Source: Pseudomonas vanderleydeniana (lineage in GTDB: Bacteria > Pseudomonadota > Gammaproteobacteria > Pseudomonadales > Pseudomonadaceae). From it: a DNA stretch of 64,000 nucleotides. A program made the translations under genes and the position numbers. Of this stretch, positions 55,638 to 64,000 are shown piece by piece (position 1 is the first letter of the stretch; every line of letters begins with the position of its first letter). The stretch lies in assembly GCF_014268755.2 (NCBI RefSeq), contig NZ_CP077093.1:4080001-4144000 (forward strand), in the 5' to 3' direction. The notes beneath the pieces were generated by a model. The model was not told the DNA's origin and ran no database searches. It saw only the letters and a list, made by a program, of their open reading frames with translations.

Positions 55638-56558
55638 ATGACTTCGAAGCTGGAACAACTCAAGCAGTTCACCACCGTGGTCGCGGACACCGGCGACCTC
55701 GACGCGATCACCCGCCTCAAGCCGGTCGACGCCACCACCAACCCGTCGCTGCTGCTCAAGGCCGCTGCCTTGCCAGGCTACGCCGACCTGCTCAAGAGCG
55801 CTGTCGCTCATGCCAAGGGCGATGTCGGCCTGGCCTGCGACCAGTTTGCGGTATCGGTCGGTGCCGGCATTCTCAAGGCGATTCCGGGACGTATCTCCAC
55901 CGAGGTCGACGCGCGCCTGTCGTTCGACGAAGCCGCGTTGCTGGCCAAGGCCAACCAGTTGATCGAGCTGTACGACAAGGCCGGTGTCGGTCGTGACCGC
56001 GTACTGATCAAGCTGGCCTCGACCTGGGAAGGTATCCGCGCCGCCGAGAAACTGGAGAAGGCCGGTATCCAGACCAACCTGACCCTGCTGTTCTCCTTCG
56101 CCCAGGCCGTGGCCTGTGCCGATGCGGGCGTGTTCCTGATCTCGCCGTTCGTGGGCCGCATCTACGACTGGTACAAGAAATCCACCGGCAACGAATACAC
56201 CGGTGCCGATGATCCGGGCGTGCAGTCGGTCACCCGCATCTACAACTACTACAAGTCCAATGACTACAAGACCGTGGTCATGGGCGCCAGCTTCCGCAAC
56301 CTCAACCAGATCGAACACCTGGCCGGCTGCGATCGCCTGACCATCAGCCCGGACCTGCTGGAAAAACTCTCCCAGGACCAGGGCGAGCTGGTACGCAAGC
56401 TGACCCCGGGCACCGCTGGCGAAGCCCGCCAGAGCCTGAACGAAGCGCAATTCCGCTGGGCCTCCAACGAAGACGCCATGGCCACCGAGAAACTGGCCGA
56501 GGGTATTCGCCAGTTCGCCCGTGACCAGGAAAAACTGGAAGCCTTGCTGACCCGGTAA
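55638..56558 (+). CDS. tal: Transaldolase, 306 aa
   Basis: TalB-type enzyme of the pentose phosphate pathway: [13 protein letters not shown], the Schiff-base lysine in [24 protein letters not shown], and [12 protein letters not shown]. The start at 55638 ([11 protein letters not shown]) is the normal family start; a frame extension to 55614 is not needed. Single gene with REPs downstream. Confidence 0.95.
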   Translation: MTSKLEQLKQFTTVVADTGDLDAITRLKPVDATTNPSLLLKAAALPGYADLLKSAVAHAKGDVGLACDQFAVSVGAGILKAIPGRISTEVDARLSFDEAALLAKANQLIELYDKAGVGRDRVLIKLASTWEGIRAAEKLEKAGIQTNLTLLFSFAQAVACADAGVFLISPFVGRIYDWYKKSTGNEYTGADDPGVQSVTRIYNYYKSNDYKTVVMGASFRNLNQIEHLAGCDRLTISPDLLEKLSQDQGELVRKLTPGTAGEARQSLNEAQFRWASNEDAMATEKLAEGIRQFARDQEKLEALLTR

Positions 56559-56565
56559 AACCTTA

Positions 56566-56665
56566 GGCCCCGTTCGCCGGCAAGCCGCGCGCCTATGACG
56601 CTGAGGGTGTACACACTTTTGTGAACGCCATGGCCCCCTGTAGGAGCGCGGCTTGCCCGCGAAAG
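56566..56665. repeat. REP pair after tal
   Basis: Inverted REPs (CCGTTCGCCGGCAAGCCGCG and TAGGAGCGCGGCTTGCCCGC) flank a 60-bp spacer in the 267-bp gap before the MFS gene. Confidence 0.65.
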
Positions 56666-56825
56666 CGATCGCCCGGCCACACACCCTCCTGACCGACACA
56701 CCGCTACCGCCGGCAAGCGGCGCGCCGGACGCAACATCCCTTCACAAAGCCCCGACAATTTCGCCATTGAGCCCGTCCTGAACCGGTGCCTAAACTCTCG
56801 CGCCTGCCTGATAAGAGAGTCCATC

Positions 56826-58280
56826 ATGACCGCGCCTGATTGCACCTCCCAAGAACCCCGACAGCGCTGGCTGGCCCTGGTCGTACTGTGCCTGGGGGTG
56901 TTGATGATCGTGCTCGATACCACCATCGTCAATGTTGCCCTGCCCTCGATCAAGACCGACCTGCAGTTCAACGAAACCTCCCTGGCCTGGGTGGTGAACG
57001 CCTACATGCTGACCTTCGGCGGCTTCCTGCTGCTCGGTGGTCGCCTGGGTGACCTGTACGGGCACCGCCGGCTGTTCCTGCTGGGGATCGCCTTCTTCAC
57101 CCTGGCTTCACTGGCCTGCGGCATCGCCCAGACCCAGACCCTGCTGATCGGGGCCCGGGCCTTCCAGGGCCTGGCCGCCGCCGTGGTCACGGCCGTCGCG
57201 TTGTCGCTAATCATGGACCTGTTCACGGAACCGGCCGAACGGGCCAGGGCCATGGGGGTCTACGGCTTCGTCTGTGCCGGTGGCGGCAGCCTGGGTGCGC
57301 TGCTCGGCGGGGTGTTGACCAGTACCTTGAGCTGGCACTGGATCTTCCTGGTCAACCTGCCCATCGGCCTGGCGGTGATCGTGATGTCGCTGCGCCTGCT
57401 GTCCAGGTCCCTCAACCAGCACCCCGAACGCAGCCTGGACGTGATCGGTGCCCTGACGGTGACCGCCTCTCTGATGCTGGCGGTATACGCCATCGTCAAC
57501 GGCAACGAGATGGGCTGGGAGTCGCCGCGTACCCTCGGGCAACTGGCCCTGGCCATCGGCCTGCTGATGGCGTTCCTGGTGATCGAAACCCGAGTGAAGG
57601 TCCCATTGATGCCGTTGCGGCTGTTCCGCCTGCGCAACCTGGCGGTGGCCAATATCGTCGGTGTGCTCTGGGCGGCCGCCATGTTCGCCTGGTTCTTTCT
57701 CTCGGCGCTCTACATGCAACTGGTGCTGGGCTACACACCACTGCAGGTTGGCCTGGCGTTCCTGCCAGCGAACCTGATCATGGCCGTGTTCTCCCTGGGC
57801 ATCTCGGCCAGGCTGGTGATGCGCTTCGGTATCCGCGGGCCTCTGGCGGCCGGCCTCGGCCTGGCTACGCTCGGCCTGCTGCTGTTCGCCCAGGCGCCGG
57901 TGGATGGCAACTTCTTCCACGACATCCTGCCGGGCATGGTGCTGCTGGGACTGGGGGCCGGAATCGCCTTCAACCCGTTGTTGCTGGCGGCGATGAACGA
58001 TGTCGCGCCGTCCGAGTCGGGCCTGGCCTCCGGCGTGGTCAATACCGCTTTCATGATGGGCGGTGCCCTGGGGCTGGCCGCCTTGGCGAGCCTGGCGGCA
58101 GCGCGTACGCAGTTGCACCTGGGCGCGGGACTGGCGGAGCTGGTGTCGCTCAATGACGGTTATCAGGCGGCCTTTCTGGCGGGCGCAGTGTTTTCCGCAC
58201 TGGGCGCCGGCATCGCCGCCACCCTGATGCGCACGAAGACCGGCAGCAATGTCGGCGGCGAAGCCCCACTGGCGGTGTAG
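56826..58280 (+). CDS. MFS transporter, DHA2 (EmrB/QacA-like), 484 aa
   Basis: Fourteen expected membrane helices with the DHA2 start (VLMIVLDTTIVNVALPSIKTDL), motif A (LGGRLGDLYGHRR) and motif C-like G-rich helix (GFVCAGGGSLGALLGGVL). It exports drugs or metabolites by proton antiport. It stands alone, with no adaptor or regulator beside it. Substrate unknown. Confidence 0.92.
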   Translation: MTAPDCTSQEPRQRWLALVVLCLGVLMIVLDTTIVNVALPSIKTDLQFNETSLAWVVNAYMLTFGGFLLLGGRLGDLYGHRRLFLLGIAFFTLASLACGIAQTQTLLIGARAFQGLAAAVVTAVALSLIMDLFTEPAERARAMGVYGFVCAGGGSLGALLGGVLTSTLSWHWIFLVNLPIGLAVIVMSLRLLSRSLNQHPERSLDVIGALTVTASLMLAVYAIVNGNEMGWESPRTLGQLALAIGLLMAFLVIETRVKVPLMPLRLFRLRNLAVANIVGVLWAAAMFAWFFLSALYMQLVLGYTPLQVGLAFLPANLIMAVFSLGISARLVMRFGIRGPLAAGLGLATLGLLLFAQAPVDGNFFHDILPGMVLLGLGAGIAFNPLLLAAMNDVAPSESGLASGVVNTAFMMGGALGLAALASLAAARTQLHLGAGLAELVSLNDGYQAAFLAGAVFSALGAGIAATLMRTKTGSNVGGEAPLAV

Positions 58281-58362
58281 CGCCAGTGGTCGCGTGGCGG
58301 GTGGCAGCGCCGGCTCCCACAGCAGCGTTTCCACCCTGGGCTCAACGGTCACCGCTCGCCCA

Positions 58363-60450
58363 TCAGCCGGTGGCCTGTTGCTCCTCCGCCTGGCGGATGC
58401 TGGCCATGAACCGATCGGCCGGCATCGGCCGCCCCAGCAGATAACCCTGCAACGAGTTGCAACCCAGGCTGGTGAGGAAGTCACGCTGCTCGTCGGTCTC
58501 CACGCCCTCGGCGACGATCCGCAGCCCCAGCGCCTGGCCCAGCGCGACGATGGCCGAGACAATCGCCGCATCGTCGGAATCGTGCTCCAGGTCCCGGACA
58601 AACCCGCGGTCGATCTTCAACTCCGTGGCCGGTAGCCGCTTGAGGTACATCAGGCTCGAATAGCCGGTGCCGAAGTCATCGATGGACAGGTCCACGCCCA
58701 TTTCCGAGAGCTGGCGCAACACCGTCATGCTCGCATCGGCATCGCTCATGGTCGTGGTTTCGGTGATTTCCAGGGTCAGGCTGTTGGCCGGCAGGTGATG
58801 CCGGTTCAGGGCGCTGGCAACGCTGGCGACCAGCCCGGCATGGCAGAACTGCTGGGCCGACAGGTTCACGGCAATACGCCAGTGCCGGTAACCCTGTTCG
58901 TACCATAGACGCATCTGCCGGCAGGCTTCGTTCAGCACCCATTCCCCGATCGGGATGATCAGCCCGCTCTTCTCCGCCAGGGGGATGAACGTATCCGGCA
59001 TCATCAACCCCTGCTCGGGGTGATGCCAGCGCAACAGGGCCTCCGCGCCGATGGGCTGGCCACTCTGGGCATCGAACTTGGGTTGGTAGTGCAGACGGAA
59101 TTCCTCGCTGTTCTCCAGCGCCTGGCGCAAATCCTGCTGCAACTTCAGTTTCTTGCGCGCATTGCCGTTCATCGAGGCATCGAAGAAGCTGTAGCCGTTC
59201 TTGCCCGCGCTCTTGGCGTGATACATGGCCGCATCGGCATTCATCAGCAATTCCTCGGCGGTGTGGCCACTGCCGGGATACAGCACGATGCCAACGCTGG
59301 CGGAGATCTGCAGGTCCTGCTCGACCACCTGGAACACCTGGGACACCAGGCTGACCTGACGCGCAGCCACCTCCAGCGCATCGTCCGGCTCGGACAACTG
59401 CGCCAGCAGGACGAACTCGTCGCCACCGATCCGGGCCAGGGTGTCCTGCGAAGGCAGTTCATCTCGCAGACGATGGGCAACCGCCCGCAGCAGTTGGTCG
59501 CCGACGTGGTGGCCGAATGCATCGTTGACCGGTTTGAAACCATCCAGATCGATGAACATCAGCGCAAACAACCCGCCCTCGGCGCTGACCTTGTGCATCG
59601 CCTGGTCAATGCGGTCGGCCAGCAACATGCGGTTCGGCAGGCCGGTGAGGTTGTCGTGCAGGGCCAACTGGGTCAGTTCCCGGTTGGCCAGGGTCAGGGA
59701 ATCGGCCAGGTCGGCGGTGCGTTCCTCCAGCCGGGCATCGAGCACCGAGGTCAGCAAGGCGATCGACAGCACCGCCAGGCTGGTGACCAGTACCAGGTTG
59801 TCCAGACCCTTGACCGCCAGGCCACTGACCGCCGCGCCACAAAAGCTGCCTTCGGGAAAATTGGCCGCAGCCATGCCCGTGTAATGCATGCCGACGATCG
59901 CCACGCCCATGATCACCGCGGCGCCGGCGCGAGCCAGGCGGATATAGGGCGTGTTGCGACGCAGGTGGAAGGCAATCCACAACGCCGCCGCTGAAGCACT
60001 GACGGCAATCAGCAGCGAGGCACCGAACAGAGTCGGATCGTAGTCGATACCCGGCTGCATCCGCAGGGCCGCCATGCCCGTGTAGTGCATGGCGCTGATG
60101 CCGGCGCCCATGATCAACGCGCCGAACCCCAGTTGCAGCAACGGCAGGCTTGGCTGGCTGACCAGCCATAGGGCAAACCCGCTGGACAGGATGGCGATCA
60201 GCAGCGACAACGCCGTGATCGAGCCGTCATAACCCAACTCGATCGGCAGACGGAAGGCCAGCATGCCGACGAAATGCATCGACCAGATGCCCACGCCCAT
60301 GGCCAGGGCGCCTCCGAGCATCCACATGTAGACCGCGCGCCCGCTGGCGGTGGCGATTCGTCCAGCCAGGTCCAGGGCGGTATAGGAAGCCAGGATCGCG
60401 ACACACAGCGACATGATGACCAGCGATGAGGAGTAACTACCGGTGAGCAT
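58363..60450 (-). CDS. mucR: MHYT-GGDEF-EAL cyclic-di-GMP protein (MucR-like), 695 aa
   Basis: Seven membrane segments carry three MHYT motifs (MHFVGM, MHYTGMAAL, MHYTGMAAA), thought to bind metal and sense a gas. A GGDEF domain follows with an intact active site (IGGDEFVLLA) and an EAL domain with E-A-L (GAEALLRWHHP), DFGTGYSSL and LKIDRGFV. Both synthesis and breakdown of c-di-GMP are therefore possible. The start at 60450 (MLTGSYSSSL) gives the domain layout of P. aeruginosa MucR, which affects alginate and biofilm dispersal. Orthology is by architecture. Confidence 0.88.
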   Translation of the reverse strand: MLTGSYSSSLVIMSLCVAILASYTALDLAGRIATASGRAVYMWMLGGALAMGVGIWSMHFVGMLAFRLPIELGYDGSITALSLLIAILSSGFALWLVSQPSLPLLQLGFGALIMGAGISAMHYTGMAALRMQPGIDYDPTLFGASLLIAVSASAAALWIAFHLRRNTPYIRLARAGAAVIMGVAIVGMHYTGMAAANFPEGSFCGAAVSGLAVKGLDNLVLVTSLAVLSIALLTSVLDARLEERTADLADSLTLANRELTQLALHDNLTGLPNRMLLADRIDQAMHKVSAEGGLFALMFIDLDGFKPVNDAFGHHVGDQLLRAVAHRLRDELPSQDTLARIGGDEFVLLAQLSEPDDALEVAARQVSLVSQVFQVVEQDLQISASVGIVLYPGSGHTAEELLMNADAAMYHAKSAGKNGYSFFDASMNGNARKKLKLQQDLRQALENSEEFRLHYQPKFDAQSGQPIGAEALLRWHHPEQGLMMPDTFIPLAEKSGLIIPIGEWVLNEACRQMRLWYEQGYRHWRIAVNLSAQQFCHAGLVASVASALNRHHLPANSLTLEITETTTMSDADASMTVLRQLSEMGVDLSIDDFGTGYSSLMYLKRLPATELKIDRGFVRDLEHDSDDAAIVSAIVALGQALGLRIVAEGVETDEQRDFLTSLGCNSLQGYLLGRPMPADRFMASIRQAEEQQATG

Positions 60451-60595
60451 TGGAAATTCTCTCAAACTCCATGCCGGATCAGCGTCCGGCTCGCCAAAAG
60501 TCGCCGATTGTACCCACTCCATCAACGAACGCACGGGAAAACAGGCAAATGGCCATTATTTCCCGCGAGGCACATACGACCCCCAGTGACAGCCT

Positions 60596-62149
60596 TTACA
60601 AGCGCTTCAGAAACAATCGGGTCACCCGCCGCTCCTGCACGGCAACCACCGTCATCTGCCAACTTGCCCATTGCACCTGGTCACCGATCATCGGCAGCCG
60701 GTCGAGCAGGCTCATCACCAACCCGGCCAGCGTCTGGTAATCCTCGGTGGCCTTGGCCTCAAGTCCAATACGCTGACGCGCACGGCTGAGAGTCATGGCA
60801 CCGCTGACCTGGAACCCCTCCGCTTCCTCGACCACCTCGGGACCTTCCACCTCGCTGGCATCCGGCAACTCGCCGGCGATCGACTCGAGGATGTCGGTCA
60901 TCGTCAACAAACCGACGAAGTCACCGAACTCGTTGACCACGAAGGCGATGTGGGTCGAAGCCTGGCGCATCTGCTCCAGAGCGTTGAGCACAGAGTAGCT
61001 GTCTAATAGGTTTATCGCCCGGCGCGCGAGAAACTCCAGTCCCGGCTCACTCCCCTCCAGGTAGGCCTTGAGCAGTTCCTTCTTGTGCACGAAGCCCAGC
61101 GGCTCATCGACCTTGCCCTGCCGGATGAGCGGCAGGCGCGAGTAGGACGAGCGGATCAGCTTCTGCCGAATGACCGCCGGACTGTCGGCCACATCCAGGC
61201 TGTCGACCTGCGCCCGAACCGTCATCAACGTGCGGATCGGCCGCTCGGCCAACTGCAGCACGCCACTGATCATCACCCGCTCACTGCGTTCGAACGGCAC
61301 CAGGGTCTCGTCCGCCGCAGGCTCGAGCAGGTCGGCAATCTCCTCGTCCACTTCCTCGCTGGACACGCGACGCCCGCCCAGCATGCGCAACACGGCATGG
61401 GCCGTGCGCTCACGCAGCGGCCGCTGACCATGGGCCGAGCGCTTGCGCCGGGCTCGCGCCACCTGGTTGAACAGTTCGATCAGCACCGAGAAACCGATGG
61501 CCGCGTACAGGTAGCCCTTGGGAATATGGAAGCCCAGGCCCTCGGCGGTGAGGCTGAAGCCGATCATCATCAGGAAGCCCAGGCACAGCATGATCACCGT
61601 CGGCCGCTCGTTGACGAAGCGGGTCAGCGGTTTGCTGGCGACGATCATCAGGCCGATGGAGACGATCACCGCGATCATCATGATCGACAGTTCCTCGACC
61701 ATGCCCACCGCCGTGATCACCGCGTCCAGCGAGAACACCGCATCGAGCACCACGATCTGCGCGACGATCGGCCAGAACAGCGCATAACTGCCGTTCGCCG
61801 AACGCTGGCTGACATGCCCTTCCAGCCGCTCATGCAACTCCATGGTGGCCTTGAACAACAGGAACACGCCACCGAACAGCATGATCAGGTCACGGCCGGA
61901 GAACGTCTTGCCCAGCACCTCGAACAGCGGCTGGGTCAGGGTCACCATCCAGGCGATGCTCGCCAACAGGCCCAGGCGCATCAGCAGCGCCAGCGACAGG
62001 CCGATGACCCGCGCCCGGTCACGCTGCTCGGGTGGCAGCTTGTCTGCCAGGATCGCAATGAACACCAGGTTATCGATGCCCAGCACCAGTTCCAGGAAAA
62101 TCAGGGTCGCCAGGCCAAGCCAGGCCGTCGGATCAGCCAACCATTCCAT
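60596..62149 (-). CDS. TerC-family membrane protein with CBS and CorC/HlyC domains, 517 aa
   Basis: Residues 1 to about 235 form the TerC domain ([42 protein letters not shown]), with paired acidic residues in helices that may carry metal ions. Then come a CBS pair ([36 protein letters not shown]) and a C-terminal CorC_HlyC domain. The family is linked to metal or tellurite tolerance and metal loading of exported enzymes. I saw no yybP-ykoY riboswitch upstream. Confidence 0.9.
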   Translation of the reverse strand: MEWLADPTAWLGLATLIFLELVLGIDNLVFIAILADKLPPEQRDRARVIGLSLALLMRLGLLASIAWMVTLTQPLFEVLGKTFSGRDLIMLFGGVFLLFKATMELHERLEGHVSQRSANGSYALFWPIVAQIVVLDAVFSLDAVITAVGMVEELSIMMIAVIVSIGLMIVASKPLTRFVNERPTVIMLCLGFLMMIGFSLTAEGLGFHIPKGYLYAAIGFSVLIELFNQVARARRKRSAHGQRPLRERTAHAVLRMLGGRRVSSEEVDEEIADLLEPAADETLVPFERSERVMISGVLQLAERPIRTLMTVRAQVDSLDVADSPAVIRQKLIRSSYSRLPLIRQGKVDEPLGFVHKKELLKAYLEGSEPGLEFLARRAINLLDSYSVLNALEQMRQASTHIAFVVNEFGDFVGLLTMTDILESIAGELPDASEVEGPEVVEEAEGFQVSGAMTLSRARQRIGLEAKATEDYQTLAGLVMSLLDRLPMIGDQVQWASWQMTVVAVQERRVTRLFLKRL

Positions 62150-62443
62150 TTAAAATGCTCTCCCTGGGTCAGTCAGGACATACGCGCACGACAAAGCCAG
62201 GCCCGTGAATGGCCAGGAAACGACGTTGCAGGTGTGGGAAAAACGCTCGACAGGGGAATTGCCGGGCTTGGGGCACGACAGGAAGACGTGCGTGAAGAAG
62301 AAGAACGGGAGGGGGCGACCGGGAGGCTCCGTGAGGGTGTTCATGTACAACCTGAGTGGCTAATAGGGAAATAAATCCTACATGACCAATGAACCGAACC
62401 TGACAGACAAACTATTTCAAATCATGAAAGCACGCACCTGGCC

Positions 62444-63343
62444 TCATCGCGCAGCGCCCTGCTCCCGCCGATAACCCTGCCTGACCCGCTCGATGTAACG
62501 GGCCACGGCTGGCGCCTTTTCGAAACGTCGGTGGATCAGCGACAGCCAGGAGGTGGCCTGGCAGCCGACGATCGGTCGATAGACCACATTCGGCAGGTTG
62601 ACGTGACCGATCACCGACTCGGGCACCACGGCCACGCCCTGCCCCAGGGAAACCGCGGCGATCACCGCCACCAGCCCACCCGGCTGCGGCCCCAGGTTGG
62701 GCGCGTAACCGCCCTCGGCGGCAACCTGCAAGGTACCGTTGATCTGTTCCGGCAGGATGAACGTCTCGTTCTGCAGGTGTTCGGCACCGATACCCGGCAG
62801 CCGACACAACCAACTGTCGTCGGCCAGCGCCAGCACGAAGCCCTCGGCGTTCAGACGCACCGCTTCCACACCTTCCGGCAGCGACATCGGCGAGCGTACG
62901 TAGCCGATATCGAAGCGGCCTTCGGCGATCAGCCCGGGCAACGCCGCCATGGGACTCTCGCGTACGTTGAGGCTGACATCGGTAAAGTCGTGGACATACG
63001 CCTTGACCTGCTGCTGCAGCACCCCTGAATACACCGCCGAGGCGACGTAACCGATCTCGATATGCCCGATCTCCCCTCGCCCGGCGCGCTGGGCATTGCG
63101 CTGAGCGAACTCGAACTGACGCACCGTTGCCTCGGCTTCGGGCAACAACGCCGCCCCGGCCTCCGTCAGGCTGACCTCGCGCTGCCCACGCAGGAACAGG
63201 CGGGTCCCGAGGGCGTTTTCCATGTCCTGGATCTGCCGTGTGAGGGTCGGCGGCGCGATGTCCAACTGCTCGGCGGCACGGGTGAAATTGCGCTGGCGGG
63301 CCACCGCGAGAAAATAGCGGAAATGACGGATTTCCATGGGCAT
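62444..63343 (-). CDS. LysR-family transcriptional regulator, 299 aa
   Basis: MEIRHFRYFLAVARQRNFTRAAEQLDIAPPTLTRQIQDME is the region of the winged helix; a BenM/CatM-like effector domain follows (IGYVASAVYSGVLQQQV). ATGs at 63343 and 63337 are both possible. Divergent from the MFS gene at 63561 across 217 bp, so it probably controls that exporter. Confidence 0.88.
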   Translation of the reverse strand: MPMEIRHFRYFLAVARQRNFTRAAEQLDIAPPTLTRQIQDMENALGTRLFLRGQREVSLTEAGAALLPEAEATVRQFEFAQRNAQRAGRGEIGHIEIGYVASAVYSGVLQQQVKAYVHDFTDVSLNVRESPMAALPGLIAEGRFDIGYVRSPMSLPEGVEAVRLNAEGFVLALADDSWLCRLPGIGAEHLQNETFILPEQINGTLQVAAEGGYAPNLGPQPGGLVAVIAAVSLGQGVAVVPESVIGHVNLPNVVYRPIVGCQATSWLSLIHRRFEKAPAVARYIERVRQGYRREQGAAR

Positions 63344-63560
63344 TAGCTCAAAGGTAATGAAGTGCCAGGAACGGTCTAACGCAGGCGCTCAAAGCCAGCG
63401 TTAAGCTGATCTGACCGCAACAGTAGAGAGCCTTGCCCATGTCCGTCAAATGCCTTTTCCCCTTGCCTTCCCTCACCCATTCAGAGCGAGCCGGACTTGC
63501 CGCGGGCACCTCGCCTGCATTCATTGCCTGCCAGGCAACCATACCCATGCAGGCCCGACC

Positions 63561-64000
63561 ATGAACCGGATCAACCCGAGATTGACGCTGCTCACGGCCT
63601 CCGGCGTCTGCTCGCTGATTGTGCTGGACACCAATATCGTCGCCGTCACCCTGCCGAGCATCGCCCGCGACCTGGGCGCCAATTTCACCGACATCGAGTG
63701 GGTGGTCAGCGCCTACATGCTGGCTTTTGCCGCCCTGCTGCTGCCCGCCGGCAGCATTGCCGACCGTTTCGGGCGCAAGAAGACCCTGCTTTGCGGCCTG
63801 ACCCTGTTCATCCTCGCCTCCCTGGGGTGCGGCGCCGCCCCCGACAGCCTGTTCCTGGATATCGCCCGGGCGATCAAGGGCGTGGGCGCCGCGCTGCTGC
63901 TGACGTCGGCCCTGGCGACCATCGGCCATACCTTCCATGACGAGACCGAGCGGGCCCGGGCCTGGGCCTTCTGGGGCGCCTGCATGGGCGTGGCCATGAC
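63561..64000 (+). CDS. MFS transporter, DHA2 type, partial (3' end beyond window)
   Basis: The first 146 codons show helix 1 (CSLIVLDTNIVAVTLPSIARDLG), the WVVSAYMLAFAALLLPAG segment and motif A (GSIADRFGRKKTL). It is the same family as the 484-aa transporter at 56826 but clearly distinct in sequence. Probably regulated by the divergent LysR protein. Confidence 0.85.
   Translation, partial: MNRINPRLTLLTASGVCSLIVLDTNIVAVTLPSIARDLGANFTDIEWVVSAYMLAFAALLLPAGSIADRFGRKKTLLCGLTLFILASLGCGAAPDSLFLDIARAIKGVGAALLLTSALATIGHTFHDETERARAWAFWGACMGVAM

Noticed and set aside
62150..62443. yybP-ykoY manganese riboswitch before the TerC-family gene
   Set aside because: I could not find the conserved core or the paired stems in the upstream 294 bp. 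This stretch shows no gene either.

Overview
The window is Pseudomonas chromosome. The evidence is high-GC coding throughout, Pseudomonas-type REP/REPIN palindromes between genes, a complete Hxc type II secretion locus joined to the PUMA3 (vreAIR) signalling genes, and an itaconate operon in nearly the same order as in P. aeruginosa. The REP types and the missing or extra genes suggest a fluorescens/putida-type species rather than P. aeruginosa, but I cannot name it. I saw no rRNA, tRNA, CRISPR array, insertion sequence or prophage.

Layout. (a) 1-13500: a cluster of four very large proteins built of Ig-like repeats plus a free-standing YVTN beta-propeller, with two genes on the minus strand and three on the plus strand. 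The four promoter regions carry a near-identical 16-bp palindrome of the form CT-N12-AG, which looks like a LuxR-type (quorum-sensing) box, at a constant distance from a -10-like hexamer. A fifth copy lies 36 kb away, before an orphan gene at 44642. This is the least described part of the window. (b) 13643-22047: an amino-acid-type ABC importer followed by a thiol-dioxygenase-like cupin, a glutathione S-transferase and a four-rhodanese/cystathionine beta-lyase fusion, with a divergent LysR regulator. It is probably an uptake and breakdown route for an organic sulfur compound. (c) 22228-28639: an RstAB-like two-component system divergent from a two-gene RND efflux pump.

(d) 28963-42149: the full hxcS-R-Q-Z-Y-X-T-V-P-U-W set in the P. 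aeruginosa order, followed by vreR, vreI and vreA. No phosphatase cargo gene is in the window. (e) 42276-45091: small genes (secreted protein, azoreductase, ABM monooxygenase, cupin, orphan beta-rich protein). (f) 45190-55507: an itaconate catabolic operon (ich, acyl-CoA dehydrogenase, PrpD-like, ict, ccl) with a DctPQM TRAP importer and a divergent LysR regulator. A 35-bp tandem repeat lies between dctP and dctQ.

(g) 55638-64000: transaldolase, an MFS exporter, a MucR-like MHYT-GGDEF-EAL protein, a TerC/CBS membrane protein, and a LysR/MFS divergent pair cut by the window end. The left edge also cuts the first gene.
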